A stretch of DNA of 64,000 bases from Onchidella celtica (Eukaryota; Mollusca; Gastropoda; Systellommatophora; Onchidiidae): positions 8,201,634 through 8,265,633 of the forward strand of contig OZ007580.1 in assembly GCA_963931925.1 (NCBI GenBank), in the 5' to 3' direction. Both the position numbers and the translations under genes were made by a program. Below the pieces are notes generated by a model, which saw nothing but the letters and a program-made list of their open reading frames with translations, made no database searches and was not told the origin of the DNA. The first letter of the stretch is position 1. Every line of letters starts with the position of its first letter. Below are positions 49,601 through 59,514 of this stretch, in pieces.

Positions 49601-51685
49601 GATTTTGAAGGTTTTGCTGAACCTGTCGAGAGTCAGGTAATAAATCTAGAGACCTATGCACCAGACTGCTTGGTGCTGATACATCTGGGGCCGGTATTTG
49701 AAGCTTCTGCCACAAAATCTACATCCAGTTCTGAGAAAAAAGTATTCTATGAGTGATATCTATCGCAAATCATTCATTTTCTATGAATTTTTTTCTGAAC
49801 CCACTCAAAATTTTGAGTTTTAGTTCACAAAAACATGGTTGGTCCTGAGGGAAAAACACTATAAAACATGGGTGGTTCTTTAAGGGTTAACACTCAATTA
49901 CAGGTGAAATGTGCATTCTTTGCCATATTAGTGACTTTATTGCTACTTTTCTGTCATCACAGTAATGTCCGACACGTTTCACTTTCATGTGAAAATCATC
50001 CCATTTCACCAAATTAAGAACAGTTACAGCCATAAAACTTATAAATTCTAAAACAAAGATGGTTAAAGTGTCACAGAATGTATCTCTTTTCCCCTTTGTG
50101 TGTTGTACATTTTTCAGTCCCTCTGTCCATGTTTCGGGAGGAGTTCCGTATGCGTTACATGTAATTTTTACCGTTATTAAGTAAAGCTCACTGTTACACA
50201 TTGTTCCCAACCTTATGACCAATTATCACTTCATATTCACAATAACACTTGTAACATACTTGCTAAGAAAAATAGTATAATCCAAGAAAAAAGTCTGAAG
50301 TGAGACAAAATCCGAAAACAGCTGCCATTTTGAAACTTACTGGGGAGAGGTCACAGTAACAGAATTTACCAAAAAGCGCGGCTGGCGAAGGTTTACTGAA
50401 ACAAAACTTGATATAGTGTTCACGAATTTAAACTCACAACACATGGAATGGTCAGATGGACCTGGGGGCGTGAGGGTCTAGTCAGTTTGTATCAATGGGC
50501 GGTAGTCAGATTGACTAATCGGGCGAAAAGGGCTGGGGTAGCCATTGGCGATCGACGTACACACAAGTAGGCCCTCATTAGATCAGATCATGCAATCTCC
50601 GAGCAGCTGAAATCGGATTGTTTCGCTACTAAGCCGATTCATAATTTTTTCAAACTATGCAAATTAACAAGGTCGGTAACTTTCCGTAATTTAGGTCAAG
50701 GTACTGACTGTGAGTATAAGTAAATTTTTACCGACAATCTGTTAACTCACCTGCGTGGCGAAATGGTTAGACATGTGATTCAGGAGCGAAAGGATGTGGG
50801 TGCGGATACGAGCATTGTCATGATTTATGATTATTATGTATGTGTTCTCTTTCAGATGCTTCTAGCGCAGAGAAATCGAGATGAAATGGAAGCAAGATAG
50901 AGAGGGGAGAGAGACACATAAGACTTAAGAGAAAACGAAAAATGACGTGAATTATTTATTGCTATTTCTTTATTAACCCCCCAAAAATACCTAGCCCCTT
51001 TTTTTTTTCAACCCCCTCAAAATAAACCCTCTTTAGCATGTAACGCATTCGGAACTCCTTCCCATGTTTCTATTGGAGCTTTTTGGCACTTACCCATATA
51101 TAGGCCTAATATGTGCAGGGGTTTTGCATCTGATTTTTGAGATAAAAAGGGAAATGTAGGGACTCCATTTTGTGAAACCTGCCCTAAGGTTTTGCTGGTT
51201 AATTCATTATCAAGCGTGATAAGGCCTAGCAGCGAATGTTTTCATACCGATCAATAAAAACCGAACCACGAGGACAGCGTGTGGTCATACTAGGCCTAGG
51301 CCCTAGCCTACTAGACTCTAGATCTAGATCTAGATATCTAGAAATCTAGATCTAGAGGTCTAGCTCTAGATCTAGAATCTAGATCTAGATATCTAGATCG
51401 ATCTAGGTCTAGATCTAGATAGAGTCTAGATATCATTATCAATCATATGACACAACTTGGCCTAGACCTAGATCTAGATCTTTGATATACCATTAAGTGC
51501 TTTGAAACAAACCTTGCAGATCTCTTCCGATCCCTTGAACGCGATCGCATTCGGCTGCTTCTGCTCTGTCTTGACTTAGAAGATCGGTCTTTGGATGCTG
51601 ACCGCGATTTCGAGCGGTTCTTCTTTCTCTTTGATCGATGCCTCTGTCGGCTGGACGACCGACTCCGGCTTCTGGACCTCCCCAT
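37495..51685 (-). CDS. ARGLU1: ARGLU1 orthologue (arginine and glutamate-rich protein 1), 5 exons, 251 aa
   Basis: Spliced minus-strand gene: complement(join(37495..37656, 38214..38297, 41145..41370, 41728..41838, 51513..51685)). All four introns are GT-AG in compatible phases and give 251 residues (human ARGLU1 has 273). Residues 1-60 are an RS-rich region starting [12 protein letters not shown], followed by an [10 protein letters not shown] patch at 63-72. From about 75 to 240 there is a charged Glu/Arg coiled coil with segments closely matching the vertebrate protein: [32 protein letters not shown]. The C-terminus RPKLSFSL is also a hallmark. ARGLU1 is a nuclear protein that couples Mediator (MED1) and nuclear-receptor transcription with alternative splicing; that role is known for the family and not shown here. 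Intron 1 is 9.7 kb and carries several transposons; the others are 357 to 2847 bp. Confidence 0.95.
38214..38297 (-). CDS. ARGLU1: ARGLU1 coding exon 4
   Basis: Exactly 28 codons (phase 0 to 0), between CAACTTTTTCAG and GTAAGTG. Encodes [12 protein letters not shown] through EEAQRKL, matching the KREELE..ENN.KI.EAQ.KL segment of vertebrate ARGLU1. Being in-frame, it could be skipped without a frameshift. Confidence 0.94.
38298..41144 (-). other. ARGLU1: ARGLU1 intron 3
   Basis: 2847 bp between the coiled-coil exon and the 28-codon exon. AT-rich, no transposon end recognised and no additional coding exon needed for the protein. Confidence 0.8.
41145..41370 (-). CDS. ARGLU1: ARGLU1 coding exon 3 (central coiled coil)
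   Basis: Acceptor TTTTTATTTGCAG|AAGACAG and donor AAGGAG|GTAGGA. Encodes residues 95-170 ([13 protein letters not shown] to AQRLKE), the most conserved block of the family. Exit phase is 0. Confidence 0.95.
41728..41838 (-). CDS. ARGLU1: ARGLU1 coding exon 2
   Basis: Acceptor TTCTCTACAG|AAAAAGG and donor CTCCA|GTAAGTT. Encodes R58 to about Q94, including the [10 protein letters not shown] patch and [16 protein letters not shown], which aligns with the [13 protein letters not shown] segment of the vertebrate protein. Entry and exit are both phase 2. It lacks an ATG near its start. Confidence 0.93.
42125..43238. mobile_element. piggyBac-like non-autonomous element (1.1 kb)
   Basis: TTAA at 42121-42124 and 43239-43242 flank imperfect inverted ends CCCTCGTCCCGCG / CGCAGGACTAAGG (10 of 13 pairs). 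Subterminal CCCGCRGGAC motifs recur near the right end. No recognisable transposase frame. Confidence 0.65.
44131..44952. mobile_element. DNA-transposon MITE with 8-bp TSD, interrupted by a Helitron
   Basis: Terminal inverted repeats begin CACAGACTAATAAA / CACAGACCAATAAA and continue to CCAGACTGG. The flanking 8 bp CCAAGGGG are perfectly duplicated (44123-44130, 44953-44960). Without the 459-bp Helitron it is 363 bp, matching the 365-bp copy at 55363. An 8-bp TSD fits hAT or P superfamilies; the terminal bases do not decide between them. Confidence 0.88.
44334..44792 (+). mobile_element. Helitron-like element, copy D, nested in a MITE
   Basis: 459 bp from CCAA|TCTTATTATAAAAAA to GAACTTCATCTAG|TCTTGAC. 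The flanks CCAA and TCTTGAC are contiguous in the uninterrupted MITE copy at 55363-55727, so both ends are fixed to the base by an empty site. TC start, CTAG end, A|T target. Confidence 0.9.
45065..45533 (+). mobile_element. Helitron-like element, copy E
   Basis: Starts A|TCTATACTATATATATTT and ends with a GC-rich hairpin (CCCGGGCAGGGCCGGGG) plus ACCTCAGCTAG|T. 469 bp, with its own A|T insertion site, inside ARGLU1 intron 1. Confidence 0.8.
48471..49025. repeat. About 180-bp tandem repeat, three copies
   Basis: Units start CAAATTATCTTGGCTGYCA at about 48471, 48656 and 48834, with a partial fourth at 49020. Each ends with TGTAACGTCCARCACAAAAT, AAGTCATCTAA and TTTTGTAGTCCC. Confidence 0.88.
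49235..49886. mobile_element. piggyBac-derived element with a residual 5' ORF
   Basis: TTAA duplications at 49231-49234 and 49887-49890 flank perfect 9-bp inverted ends CCCTTAAAG / CTTTAAGGG. Two subterminal copies of CCGTTCGCGTATATTTCCA lie inside the left end. At 652 bp it is far shorter than an autonomous piggyBac. It sits in ARGLU1 intron 1. Confidence 0.85.
49502..49756 (+). pseudogene. Acidic N-terminal fragment of a piggyBac-type transposase
   Basis: 84-codon frame [16 protein letters not shown], with [11 protein letters not shown], the acidic N-terminal style of piggyBac/PGBD transposases. It starts in a CAAGATGG context and loses homology after about residue 48. It has no catalytic domain, so it is a deletion remnant; it might still encode a short nuclear peptide if transcribed. 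Confidence 0.6.
50443..50498 (+). repeat. Short interspersed repeat, copy 1
   Basis: TGGAATGGTCAGATGGACCT, GGGGGCG, TCAGTTTGTATCA. Same order as at 56519-56562. Confidence 0.7.
51305..51432. repeat. (CTAGAT)n minisatellite next to ARGLU1 exon 1
   Basis: TCTAGATCTAGAT-type hexamer array with TATC interruptions, lying in intron 1 about 80 bp from the exon 1 donor. A short second patch is at 51462-51480. Confidence 0.9.
51513..51685 (-). CDS. ARGLU1: ARGLU1 coding exon 1 (RS-rich N-terminus)
   Basis: Begins [14 protein letters not shown] and runs to codon 57 plus two bases. The donor is GCAAG|GTTTGT (plus-strand AC at 51511-51512). Reading on past the donor gives a non-homologous tail, so the splice site is preferred. 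The start matches the vertebrate MGRSRSRS N-terminus. Confidence 0.93.
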
Positions 51686-54149
51686 TTAGAACAACCTATT
51701 GCTTGTGTATCCACAGAAAGTAACGAACTTCCTCCACTTCTTATAATCCATGCATTGCAAATACAGGATCACAATCTACTTAGCATACGTTCATTGACGA
51801 CATCGACGTTAGCTTCCTGAAAACAAAATGGCCGTCGAAAGTTGACTATCCCAGATTTTTCTTGTCTTCAAAGAAAGACTAAAATCTAATTTCTTCTCTC
51901 GGTGACGCATAGACTTCTGCCTCTGAAGAACAAAAGTAGTTAGAGACAAATGGTCCTATTTGCCTAACCGCATTAACATTTAATTAATATTATATCATTA
52001 TGCAGATTGTAAAAAACGGTGAATGTGAACCAGCTTTCTTACTCCACAATATCTCTGATCCATACCAATAGCCTACAAGTACTACAATCATGGAAACGGT
52101 GTGTCCTTCCAGCTCAGCTTTACTTTTGTATAAAATTTTAAAAGCATATAATGATCTAATATTTTGTTGGCTTTTTGTGAGTTAATCATCAGCCGATTTC
52201 GAATGTTGATGTGTTGTTCCAACGCTACATCTGGACAAATATACTTCGGGGTGCAGCATTTATTTTCTCCCACAGAGAATTCAAAGGCCAGATCCGAGGC
52301 CTAGTTTCAGTCAGTTAGAGAGATTCAAGTTATTGTAGGCTCTCTGGTTAGGCCTAACCTTTACGTGTACTGAGGACCCGCAAACCAGCCTGAACTGCCC
52401 GAAACCCGAAACCAAGGTCCAAGGGTGGTCCAAGTAAAAGTCCTGTCAGTTCTCTGTTCATTTTTAATTTTGGATTTGCACATAATGCAATTATTCATTT
52501 CATCGTTATGATTATTTTTTTTTTCTCTACCTAACATAAATTTATTCATACTTAGGCATGTTGAGCATCACCTTCGAAGTATAAAAGATAAACATTCCCC
52601 CACGGGGTTTTGACCGTGCCACCAGTTTCTTCCTTGTATCATTGAAAGTCCATAATTAGGCTATAGTACGTACTTTTTTTCCCCTCACAATTTAGTGAAA
52701 ACGTGCAATGTCAGCAGCGATGTGACTACCTTGTCAGACAACCTGTGACATCTGGAAGAACATAGGAAAGTAAAGCTGCAGATACCAGATGCAAAGGGGA
52801 GCGACCCTCTGGTTGACATAATAGCCTTCGCTGCCCATGATTCTATGCTTTCTGAGTCTTACCCATAAGTAGTCTACATGGATGGTAAAGCTCAGCTAAG
52901 AACATTCTTAATGGTAATAATACTACTACCGCAAATATGTAATGTGATAACAGTGATTTTAATAACTCTAATTTGTGTAGTGCCTTACTCCTCGAGGCGC
53001 CTTATAGTAAACTATGAATAATTTTACATGCATGACCCATAGACATCACAGATATAACAAAACAATCTAAGCAGAAATGAAGATTTTTTATATGATAAAA
53101 TGGCCATCACCTGAGCATGCAAAGGAAAGAGAAATGATTACAGGCACAATATAAGGCTGTGGTCACTTTTAATAAGAAAAACACTTGTTGCTATAGAATT
53201 GTCATAGTACCTGAGGACCACACTTTCAGACATAGAATTGAAGAGTGTGCGGAAACAGCAGAATTTTCGTTTGTGAAATACATGGAACAAAATAGGTTCA
53301 ACTGCCTAGGGTCATGGGCTCTGTATTTCCACCATGGAATGTCCAACTTCTTTAAATGACACTAAGTGTGAGGGAGAAAATCGAAGGCTGGAAGAGCTGC
53401 TGACATCAGTACGTCAACTGCTTCTGGCGCCGTTAGATTATTTGACCATTCTCAGGTCCAACAAAATGTGGAAATTAATGGTAGATTGACGGTGGATTTG
53501 GTTGGTAGAAAAGGAAGCTGCTACTTTATACTATACATGGAAAATTGTGGGGTAATACAATGCATCTCTTACAAACGTCACTTTAATAAAATTACATATT
53601 CTGCCAATAGGACTTTGGTCTTATTTGCAGATATCTGCGAATAAGCGTGGCCAAAAAAGAAAGAAAAAGAGGAGAGGAGGCAGCCAGCTACATCTTTTTT
53701 CTATGGCAGTGAACTTGTAAAATAGGAAAGAAACAACGTGGCCTCATAATTATTTATCGCATGTTAATTTACCAACATTAAAGGCAGGTAGGCCACTTCA
53801 AAAAAAAAAAAAATGAACTCGCTCAGTTTATTTGGTTGCAAAATGTTAGGGGAGGCAAGTAGGGATAAATTTTGCACAAAGTGGAGATGGGTGCTCTCCA
53901 TTTGTATTTTTTTTAAACCCGCATTATGTTTGAAAGCTACGGTATGTAGTTTTGTGCTCTCATTGAAAGGACAATCTGTCGCAGAATTTTACATCGTATT
54001 CATTTGATTTTTCTTTTTAATTGATATAGTCATCCACTAAGTAAAAGGGTTTCATTTCGCAGTGTTTGCATTAGTTCTTCGCTTTCTGCATTCACAACCG
54101 GATCTCAGTGATAGTTGAATGTTCCTCCTGCCGCAGATCAAGTGATTAG
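51686..54149. other. Non-coding; ARGLU1 5' UTR and promoter side
   Basis: Immediately upstream of ARGLU1. AAAATGGCCGTC at 51827-51838 resembles a YY1 site, common at housekeeping promoters. Nothing else recognised; the 66-codon frame at 53159 has no identifiable domain. Confidence 0.5.
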
Positions 54150-54520
54150 AGACACGGTGGTCTAAAGGCAAGCTCGCCTCTCATGCCGAAGGTACCGGGT
54201 TCCATCCCCGATCAGTGCAGGCATGTTGGAATCTTTTTTTCAGGAGAAAGAAACGTTCTTCCTGCCCCTGATCCTATGGTAGGTAGGTTCGAGCTCTTTG
54301 TCTTCTCGGGTAAGCACGAAAAACAGGAGGGCCTGTGTGCACGTTAAGCAGTTAGAACTCGAGAATTGCAGGCCTTACAAGGCCGCTGCCTGTGCAAAAT
54401 TTAAAATAAAATAAAAAAATTCCTACCACAAAACACACAAAAAACATTGATAAGAAAAATTAGAACAAGAAAAGTGAGATGTAAATCCCAAGAGCAGCGA
54501 ATCTCTTAAAATAAAGACAA
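54150..54520 (+). mobile_element. tRNA-derived SINE, copy 3
   Basis: ACACGGTGGTCTAAAGGC, then GGTACCGGGTTCCATCCC, and the same body and TAAAATAAAGAC tail as copy 2. The B box is closest to a tRNA consensus in this copy. Confidence 0.78.
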
Positions 54521-55362
54521 AAAACCACCGATCAATTGATTGTGACATTTACATATATGTTTTTCCACGGATGTAAGATACCCTCTGCATAAACAGGAAG
54601 TCCGTAAGAGTCCAATATTACTTTGTTATGTTTCCAGCCTATGAATGACAGCTGTGTATATCATGGTTAAAGATGAAAGATATACATGTACTGCATCAGC
54701 CATTTTCCAGCTGTCGGAAGAAACATTCAGACACAGCTTGCCTACAGGATCTCTGAATGTATCAATGTTATTTTGTTGATATAATTAACATTATCCAGGA
54801 AAACTTATGAGGCCGTTCTACCGACTCAAAACCACAAGAATGACAAACTTGAAAATAATTCCCACGTGGAAAGTTTCGTTTGCTTACTTGCTTGTTTATT
54901 TTTTAAGAACGGATGAATAACCCGGAAAAGTCAGATATCTCTGTCCTGTGTTCCAGTGGCTTTTCCCAGTATTCTTTCCCTCTATTTTGTTGTTGTTGTT
55001 ATTGTTGTTTTAATTGGACATACTTTATCACCTCCTTGTCGGTTTGTTTTTCAGTGCATCTAGCAGCCATGTCTCCTCCCCCCTTCTCCTTCTTTTTCTT
55101 CTGTGATCTGTCTCTCTTCTTCTCCTTCATCTAATACTATACCCTCTGACCGCAAGGCCATTGTTGCTGTTGTCGGTTTTGCTCTTTTCTTCATCCCATC
55201 GCCAATTATCATTAATATGAGGCATTTTCTTTATGTTCTCCATTTTCCTGTTCTGCTATACCTGCTGAGATTCTGTGGCCGCTTAGAGCCCAGACACAGT
55301 GGCTTCGGCTTCGTTTCGCTTTGGATTCCTCTTGTGGTAGTTTTGCCAGATGACGTCAGTCC
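54521..55362. other. Non-coding, nothing recognised
   Basis: T/C-rich stretch at 54960-55200; no supported gene. Confidence 0.6.
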
Positions 55363-55727
55363 CATAGACTAATAAATTAACCAGACTGGAAACAGGAGCT
55401 TCGGGCTGTGTCGTTTTTTACGGAATTTCCCAAGCGGCGACCGTATAACCAGCATGGCCGCCGCTCAGGAAATTCCGATTCTAGTTCTATCTGCAGTAGA
55501 AATTTCTTTTCATTTGTCAAGATTGGTTGTACATGTATTAATTTCTTGGTGCGGAACCAAACTTCCGCCTTCAGTAGGCGCGTCAAAATGGTATCATTCA
55601 AAATTGTAGCTGTGCTGAAGAGTCGGTCGCTACCGTAAACCTAAAATGGCGGATGGTTCATGACCTTTCGCTGTTTTGTGACGTCACACAATAGGATCAT
55701 CCAGTCTGGGTATTTTATTAGTCTGTG
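55363..55727. mobile_element. Same MITE family, uninterrupted copy
   Basis: 365 bp in the opposite orientation to the copy at 44131. TIRs CATAGACTAATAAA and TTTATTAGTCTGTG. Flanks GTCAGTCC and GTCAATAC agree at six of eight bases, an eroded 8-bp TSD. It contains a TGACGTCA palindrome near 55679. Confidence 0.85.
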
Positions 55728-56518
55728 GTCAATACCGACGAAAAGCGAAACGATACGAAAGTGGAAACAGTGTGCACTCTAAAAGGCGCTGTAGGTTTTT
55801 CGTGGTTGTTTTTCTTGACGTCTTTTTGGGCGAGTCGAGACTGGCGTCGATCTGCGACACCACGAAACCATTGTGTCTGGGCTCATGAACTGGTGCCCAA
55901 GTGGGTCAAGTCTATTTTGTCTCAAGTTCAGTGTGTAATGTGAATTATGGCGTTAAATAAAATCTCTCGTCAAGGGAGATCGAAGCAATTGTGTGTCCTT
56001 AGTTCGAGCGCGTCAAAGCTGTCTTCAGTCAGCTGGTGGAAATACAGACCTTACACACTGAGTCAAAACAGACGAAAAAAAACCACAACAGCAAAACAGA
56101 ACTGACTTATCTTGACAAGGGTCTATAAATTACCTTGGCATGCCGAAGGCATCTTGAATACATTTTAATTGTATATTACCAAAGGCTGGAGATTGCTTAT
56201 AATATATTTTTAATTTTCACTTGGTCTTCGCGAACATCACCTACATAGAAACGTCAACCTTCTTGTAGTTCGAAATATATTCTAAATCATGGTAATTTCT
56301 TTATAAGATTCCCAAGTCTTTAAAATTTATTTTCGAAGAAGGTTTATTCTCGGGACATCCGAGGTCCCATTCATATATTTTGTTGTTTGGAAGTGTTATT
56401 TAGCCGAGTACTGCCTCTACAACCCAGTGCTGTGCTATCTGGGCCGAAGGTATTTTAGGCAAGGGAGTGTTAATTGCCACCGCGGAATTTGGTGTCCATT
56501 GCCGATTCAAGTGTGCAT

Positions 56519-56562
56519 TGGAATGGTCAGATGGACTTGGGGGCGAGAGGGTCAGTTTGTAT
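56519..56562 (+). repeat. Short interspersed repeat, copy 2
   Basis: TTGGAATGGTCAGATGGACT, GGGGGCGAGAGGGTCAGTTT, GTATCA. Matches 50443-50498 except for an 8-bp gap. Confidence 0.7.
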
Positions 56563-56728
56563 CAGGTGAAAAGGGGCCGTATTCGGCCCAAATATACCTG
56601 GCCTTTTTGTTTGCATCTGCCTATCGATTTGTACATGATGATGGTCATTTCATATGGAAGTCATTTCTTTTTATGGCTGGACAGGGTATATCCATTCCCT
56701 ATGTGAGTGTGTGAGTATTTTTTTTTAA

Positions 56729-56906
56729 CTCTCTCTCTCCCTCTCTCTCTCTTTCTTTCTCTCTCTCTCTCTCTCTTTTTCTCTCTCTCTCTCTCTCCCT
56801 CTTTCTCTCTCTCTCTTTCTCTCTCTCTCTCTTACTCTCTCTCTCTCTCTCTTTCTCTCTTTCTCTCTCCCTCTCTTTCTCTCTCTTTCTCTTTCTCTCT
56901 CTCTCA
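56729..56906. repeat. (CT)n microsatellite
   Basis: CTCTCT runs with periodic TTT and CCC interruptions. Confidence 0.95.
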
Positions 56907-57846
56907 CGCATCGATGCCCATAGCCCCTTATTCGCTTTTGATAGCGCCAATAAAATGACATAAGATAAATCACCGTTACTTTTAATGATTTTATTGTTTT
57001 AACTATGGTATTATTATCTTTGTTGTTGCTACTACATGTATTCATTTCAATTCTGGATTGCTTTGATTGGTACAAAGAAGTGGTACTGTGCCGATAAAAG
57101 TATAAGTCATAATGCATTTAGGACCTTTTCTCCTCCAGTTCTCATCTCTTGAGTTCTTTCCTCTTTCAACAGCAGCAGCAATATAATAATAATTGCTTTC
57201 ATCACCATCATCATCAGAAAAAGAGCCCATCAAAGCAATAACAATGACAGCAAAAATAGTAGTCGCAGTAGCTGTAGTGATGATATGACAGTAAAAAAAG
57301 AAAAAAGAAAAACATGTAAGCATTTCAGAAGTAGAATGAAATATTTCACCAGAAACATGTTTTAGTAGTGACATTTGACATGTTAACCTAGGCAAATCCT
57401 CTTCTGATACTAATTCTACTCCTTGATGTACAACAAAGAAAGTTTCATGAAGATTTATGGGTCTACTAGGCCAAAGACACTGACGATTAATAACAACAAA
57501 TCAGATATGAATTGTAGTTAGGCAAATCTATCGGGTTCTTTAGATACCTATCCAAATAGCTAGTACTCGAGTATGTTGGATCGACACACACCCAGCCCCA
57601 GTTCTCCGCCTCTCTTCAGACATTGCTGGTCTACAGACAGCTTCACCACATCTACACGTTGTACTGAGCAAGGACTTGTGGTGTCACAGCAAGTTTTATT
57701 CTTTGCTACAAGTGCTGTTATTAAGGTAAACTGTATCTAGATCAGTCTTTCTTAGGGGGGGGGGGGGTCGAGGGCCCCACCGGTGGGGCATGGCGATATT
57801 TAGGTGGGGCGTGAGACCCCAGAATGAGATGTAATGTACTGTACAC

Positions 57847-59032
57847 TGTCACGAGTGGAGTGAGCGGGATTCAAGGATTACGGGGGCATGGAAGTGTAGG
57901 ATTGACTCACGGGATAGTGAGGCTGCTCACCTATATTGACTTCTGTTAGTTAACGTTGAAGCGTGCATGTTGTGAGTGGAGTTGAGGTGTAGTAGAGGCA
58001 AAATCTGGATAGTCAGATCACTGCAAGTTAAGAGGTCCCAGGGGACAGACGTGAGATCAGAGCAGTCGGGAGATTGTTGTGTGTTTTCCAGTGATCACTG
58101 GTAGGTTGAACTATGATTTATAATTATGATGATTGATGTATTATATTCGCCTATGACCATGATGTAAATAAGTATATGTGAGGAATGTGGAAGTCAGTGA
58201 TTACTGTGTATAGAAATGTGCGCCATGAGCGATAGATGTAAGTTAGGTTCATGGATTCGTAGCGAGAGTGAGTGCTGTGTGGTACGGTGGAGGTGTGTTA
58301 CCGTAAGATGTGTGGTGAGTGAAAGGTGGACTATTGTGTGTACGCTTCATGGTTTGTAATGAGGGGTGAAGTGGTTAGAAATGGTATGGTATTATACCAA
58401 TGTAATGTTCTTCTTGTAGGTGCCGGGGTCGGGCAGAGACGCCACCCGCGGTGAGCACAGGGGATAGGCCAACATAGGGCCGAAGGCTACGCATAGGCCA
58501 GTGGAGTGAAGCTGTCGAGCAGGACAGGAGGGGCGCATGAGTCGTGGCAGTCTGGCCACAGACAGGCATGTGTATATAATTGTTAATGTGCTCTTAAGAT
58601 GTACTACATGTGATAGTGATATACGACTGTGCTATTGTGATATTAATGTGAATTGAACTATTAACGTGCTATTGCCATGTTGAGGAGCTCTTGGAATGCT
58701 CAGGTGTTATTGCCATAGGGAGGTGCTATTGAGAGACTGCGGTGCGAAAGAAATACTGTGTTATTAAGACATTGAGTGGAGAGGCTGAAGCCGGAGTGTC
58801 TTTAAAAGTAACTACCGGGTTGTGGACCCGAGGGAGAGTGCTTGAGGGAAGAAGGCCGTTGGACGGCAGTTGAATAGAGTAATATACTGTATGTCATTGC
58901 ACTGTTATCTTTATCTTTATGTTTAATAAATGTGTGAGTCTGATGGGTTGTACTGTTAAGTGTTATACGTGTTCGTTCGTGATTGTTGTCTTGTTATAAT
59001 TTATTACATCTCCCAGTCTGAGATTTGTGACA
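57847..59032. mobile_element. Solo LTR with 5-bp TSD
   Basis: 1186 bp with inverted ends TGTCAC...GTGACA, flanked by a perfect 5-bp duplication TACAC (57842-57846 and 59033-59037). An AATAAA at about 58924 lies near the 3' end, as in an LTR R region. The TGTCACGA start is shared with the element at 3527, suggesting a related family. No internal coding region. Confidence 0.78.
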
Positions 59033-59240
59033 TACACATTGTCCGATCGTGGCGAAGAGCACGTTCTTTTGGGAAAATTGAAGTGGGACAAAACACCAAT
59101 CTATAAAGTAGCCTGTAAAGAATTTGCCAGGGTGATCTTACTAGGTTCGGCTATTTAAATCAAAGAAGTTATAATACATGTCTACAGGAATTGAGCTGGT
59201 ATAAAAATGTCTCTTACTAATAATATAAGCCCATCCACTG

Positions 59241-59282
59241 TCCGGGAAGCGAGAATCTTTTTTACACTGCGTTGCCGGAAAG
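59241..59282 (+). repeat. Inverted repeat arm, left
   Basis: GCGAGAATCTTTTTTACACT followed by GCGTTGCCGGAAAG. Matches the reverse complement of 61729-61770 at about 40 of 42 positions. Confidence 0.88.
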
Positions 59283-59514
59283 GAGGTACCTCTTTGGAAT
59301 CCCCGTGACTATTTATAACAACCGCACAGGCGATCATTACGTCACCGAATTCCTTGGGTAAAGCCTATTAATTGGAATTGGGAGTCACCCCCCTTTAAAA
59401 TGGCAATTTATAACAGCCGAACAAACGGTGAATTCCTTGGGTAATGCCCACTCTACAGAAATAGCCGCGAGAACGTAAAAACTTTCCTGCGTGACAGTAT
59501 GTTGTTGAACACAC

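Larger units (their letters stand above)
47841..50360. repeat. Dispersed GTCACAGTAACGTCCRRCAC motif array
   Basis: Occurrences of GTAAYGTCCRRCAC in both orientations at about 47841 (-), 48041, 48235, 48594, 48781, 48959, 49131 (-), 49957, with a partial one at 50349. Many are next to TTTTGTAGTCAC. All are in ARGLU1 intron 1. The piggyBac remnant at 49235 interrupts the array. Confidence 0.8.
41839..51512 (-). other. ARGLU1: ARGLU1 intron 1, transposon-rich
   Basis: 9674 bp holding two piggyBac derivatives, one MITE with a nested Helitron, a second Helitron, the GTAACGTCC array with a 180-bp tandem repeat, and the CTAGAT minisatellite. The remaining parts (43243-44122, 45534-47840, 50361-51304) show no genes. 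Confidence 0.85.
55736..57841. other. Non-coding, simple repeats
   Basis: Holds the interspersed repeat at 56519, the (CT)n tract at 56729 and a 13-G run at 57755. No gene seen. Confidence 0.6.

Noticed and set aside
50751-50820. tRNA-like GTGGCGAAATGGTTAGACATG
   Set aside because: The B box and acceptor stem are not convincing, so neither a tRNA gene nor a SINE is supported.
53159-53359. 66-codon frame IVIVPEDHTFRHRIEEC
   Set aside because: Looks protein-like but matches no family I know and lacks flanking exons; not enough to call a gene.
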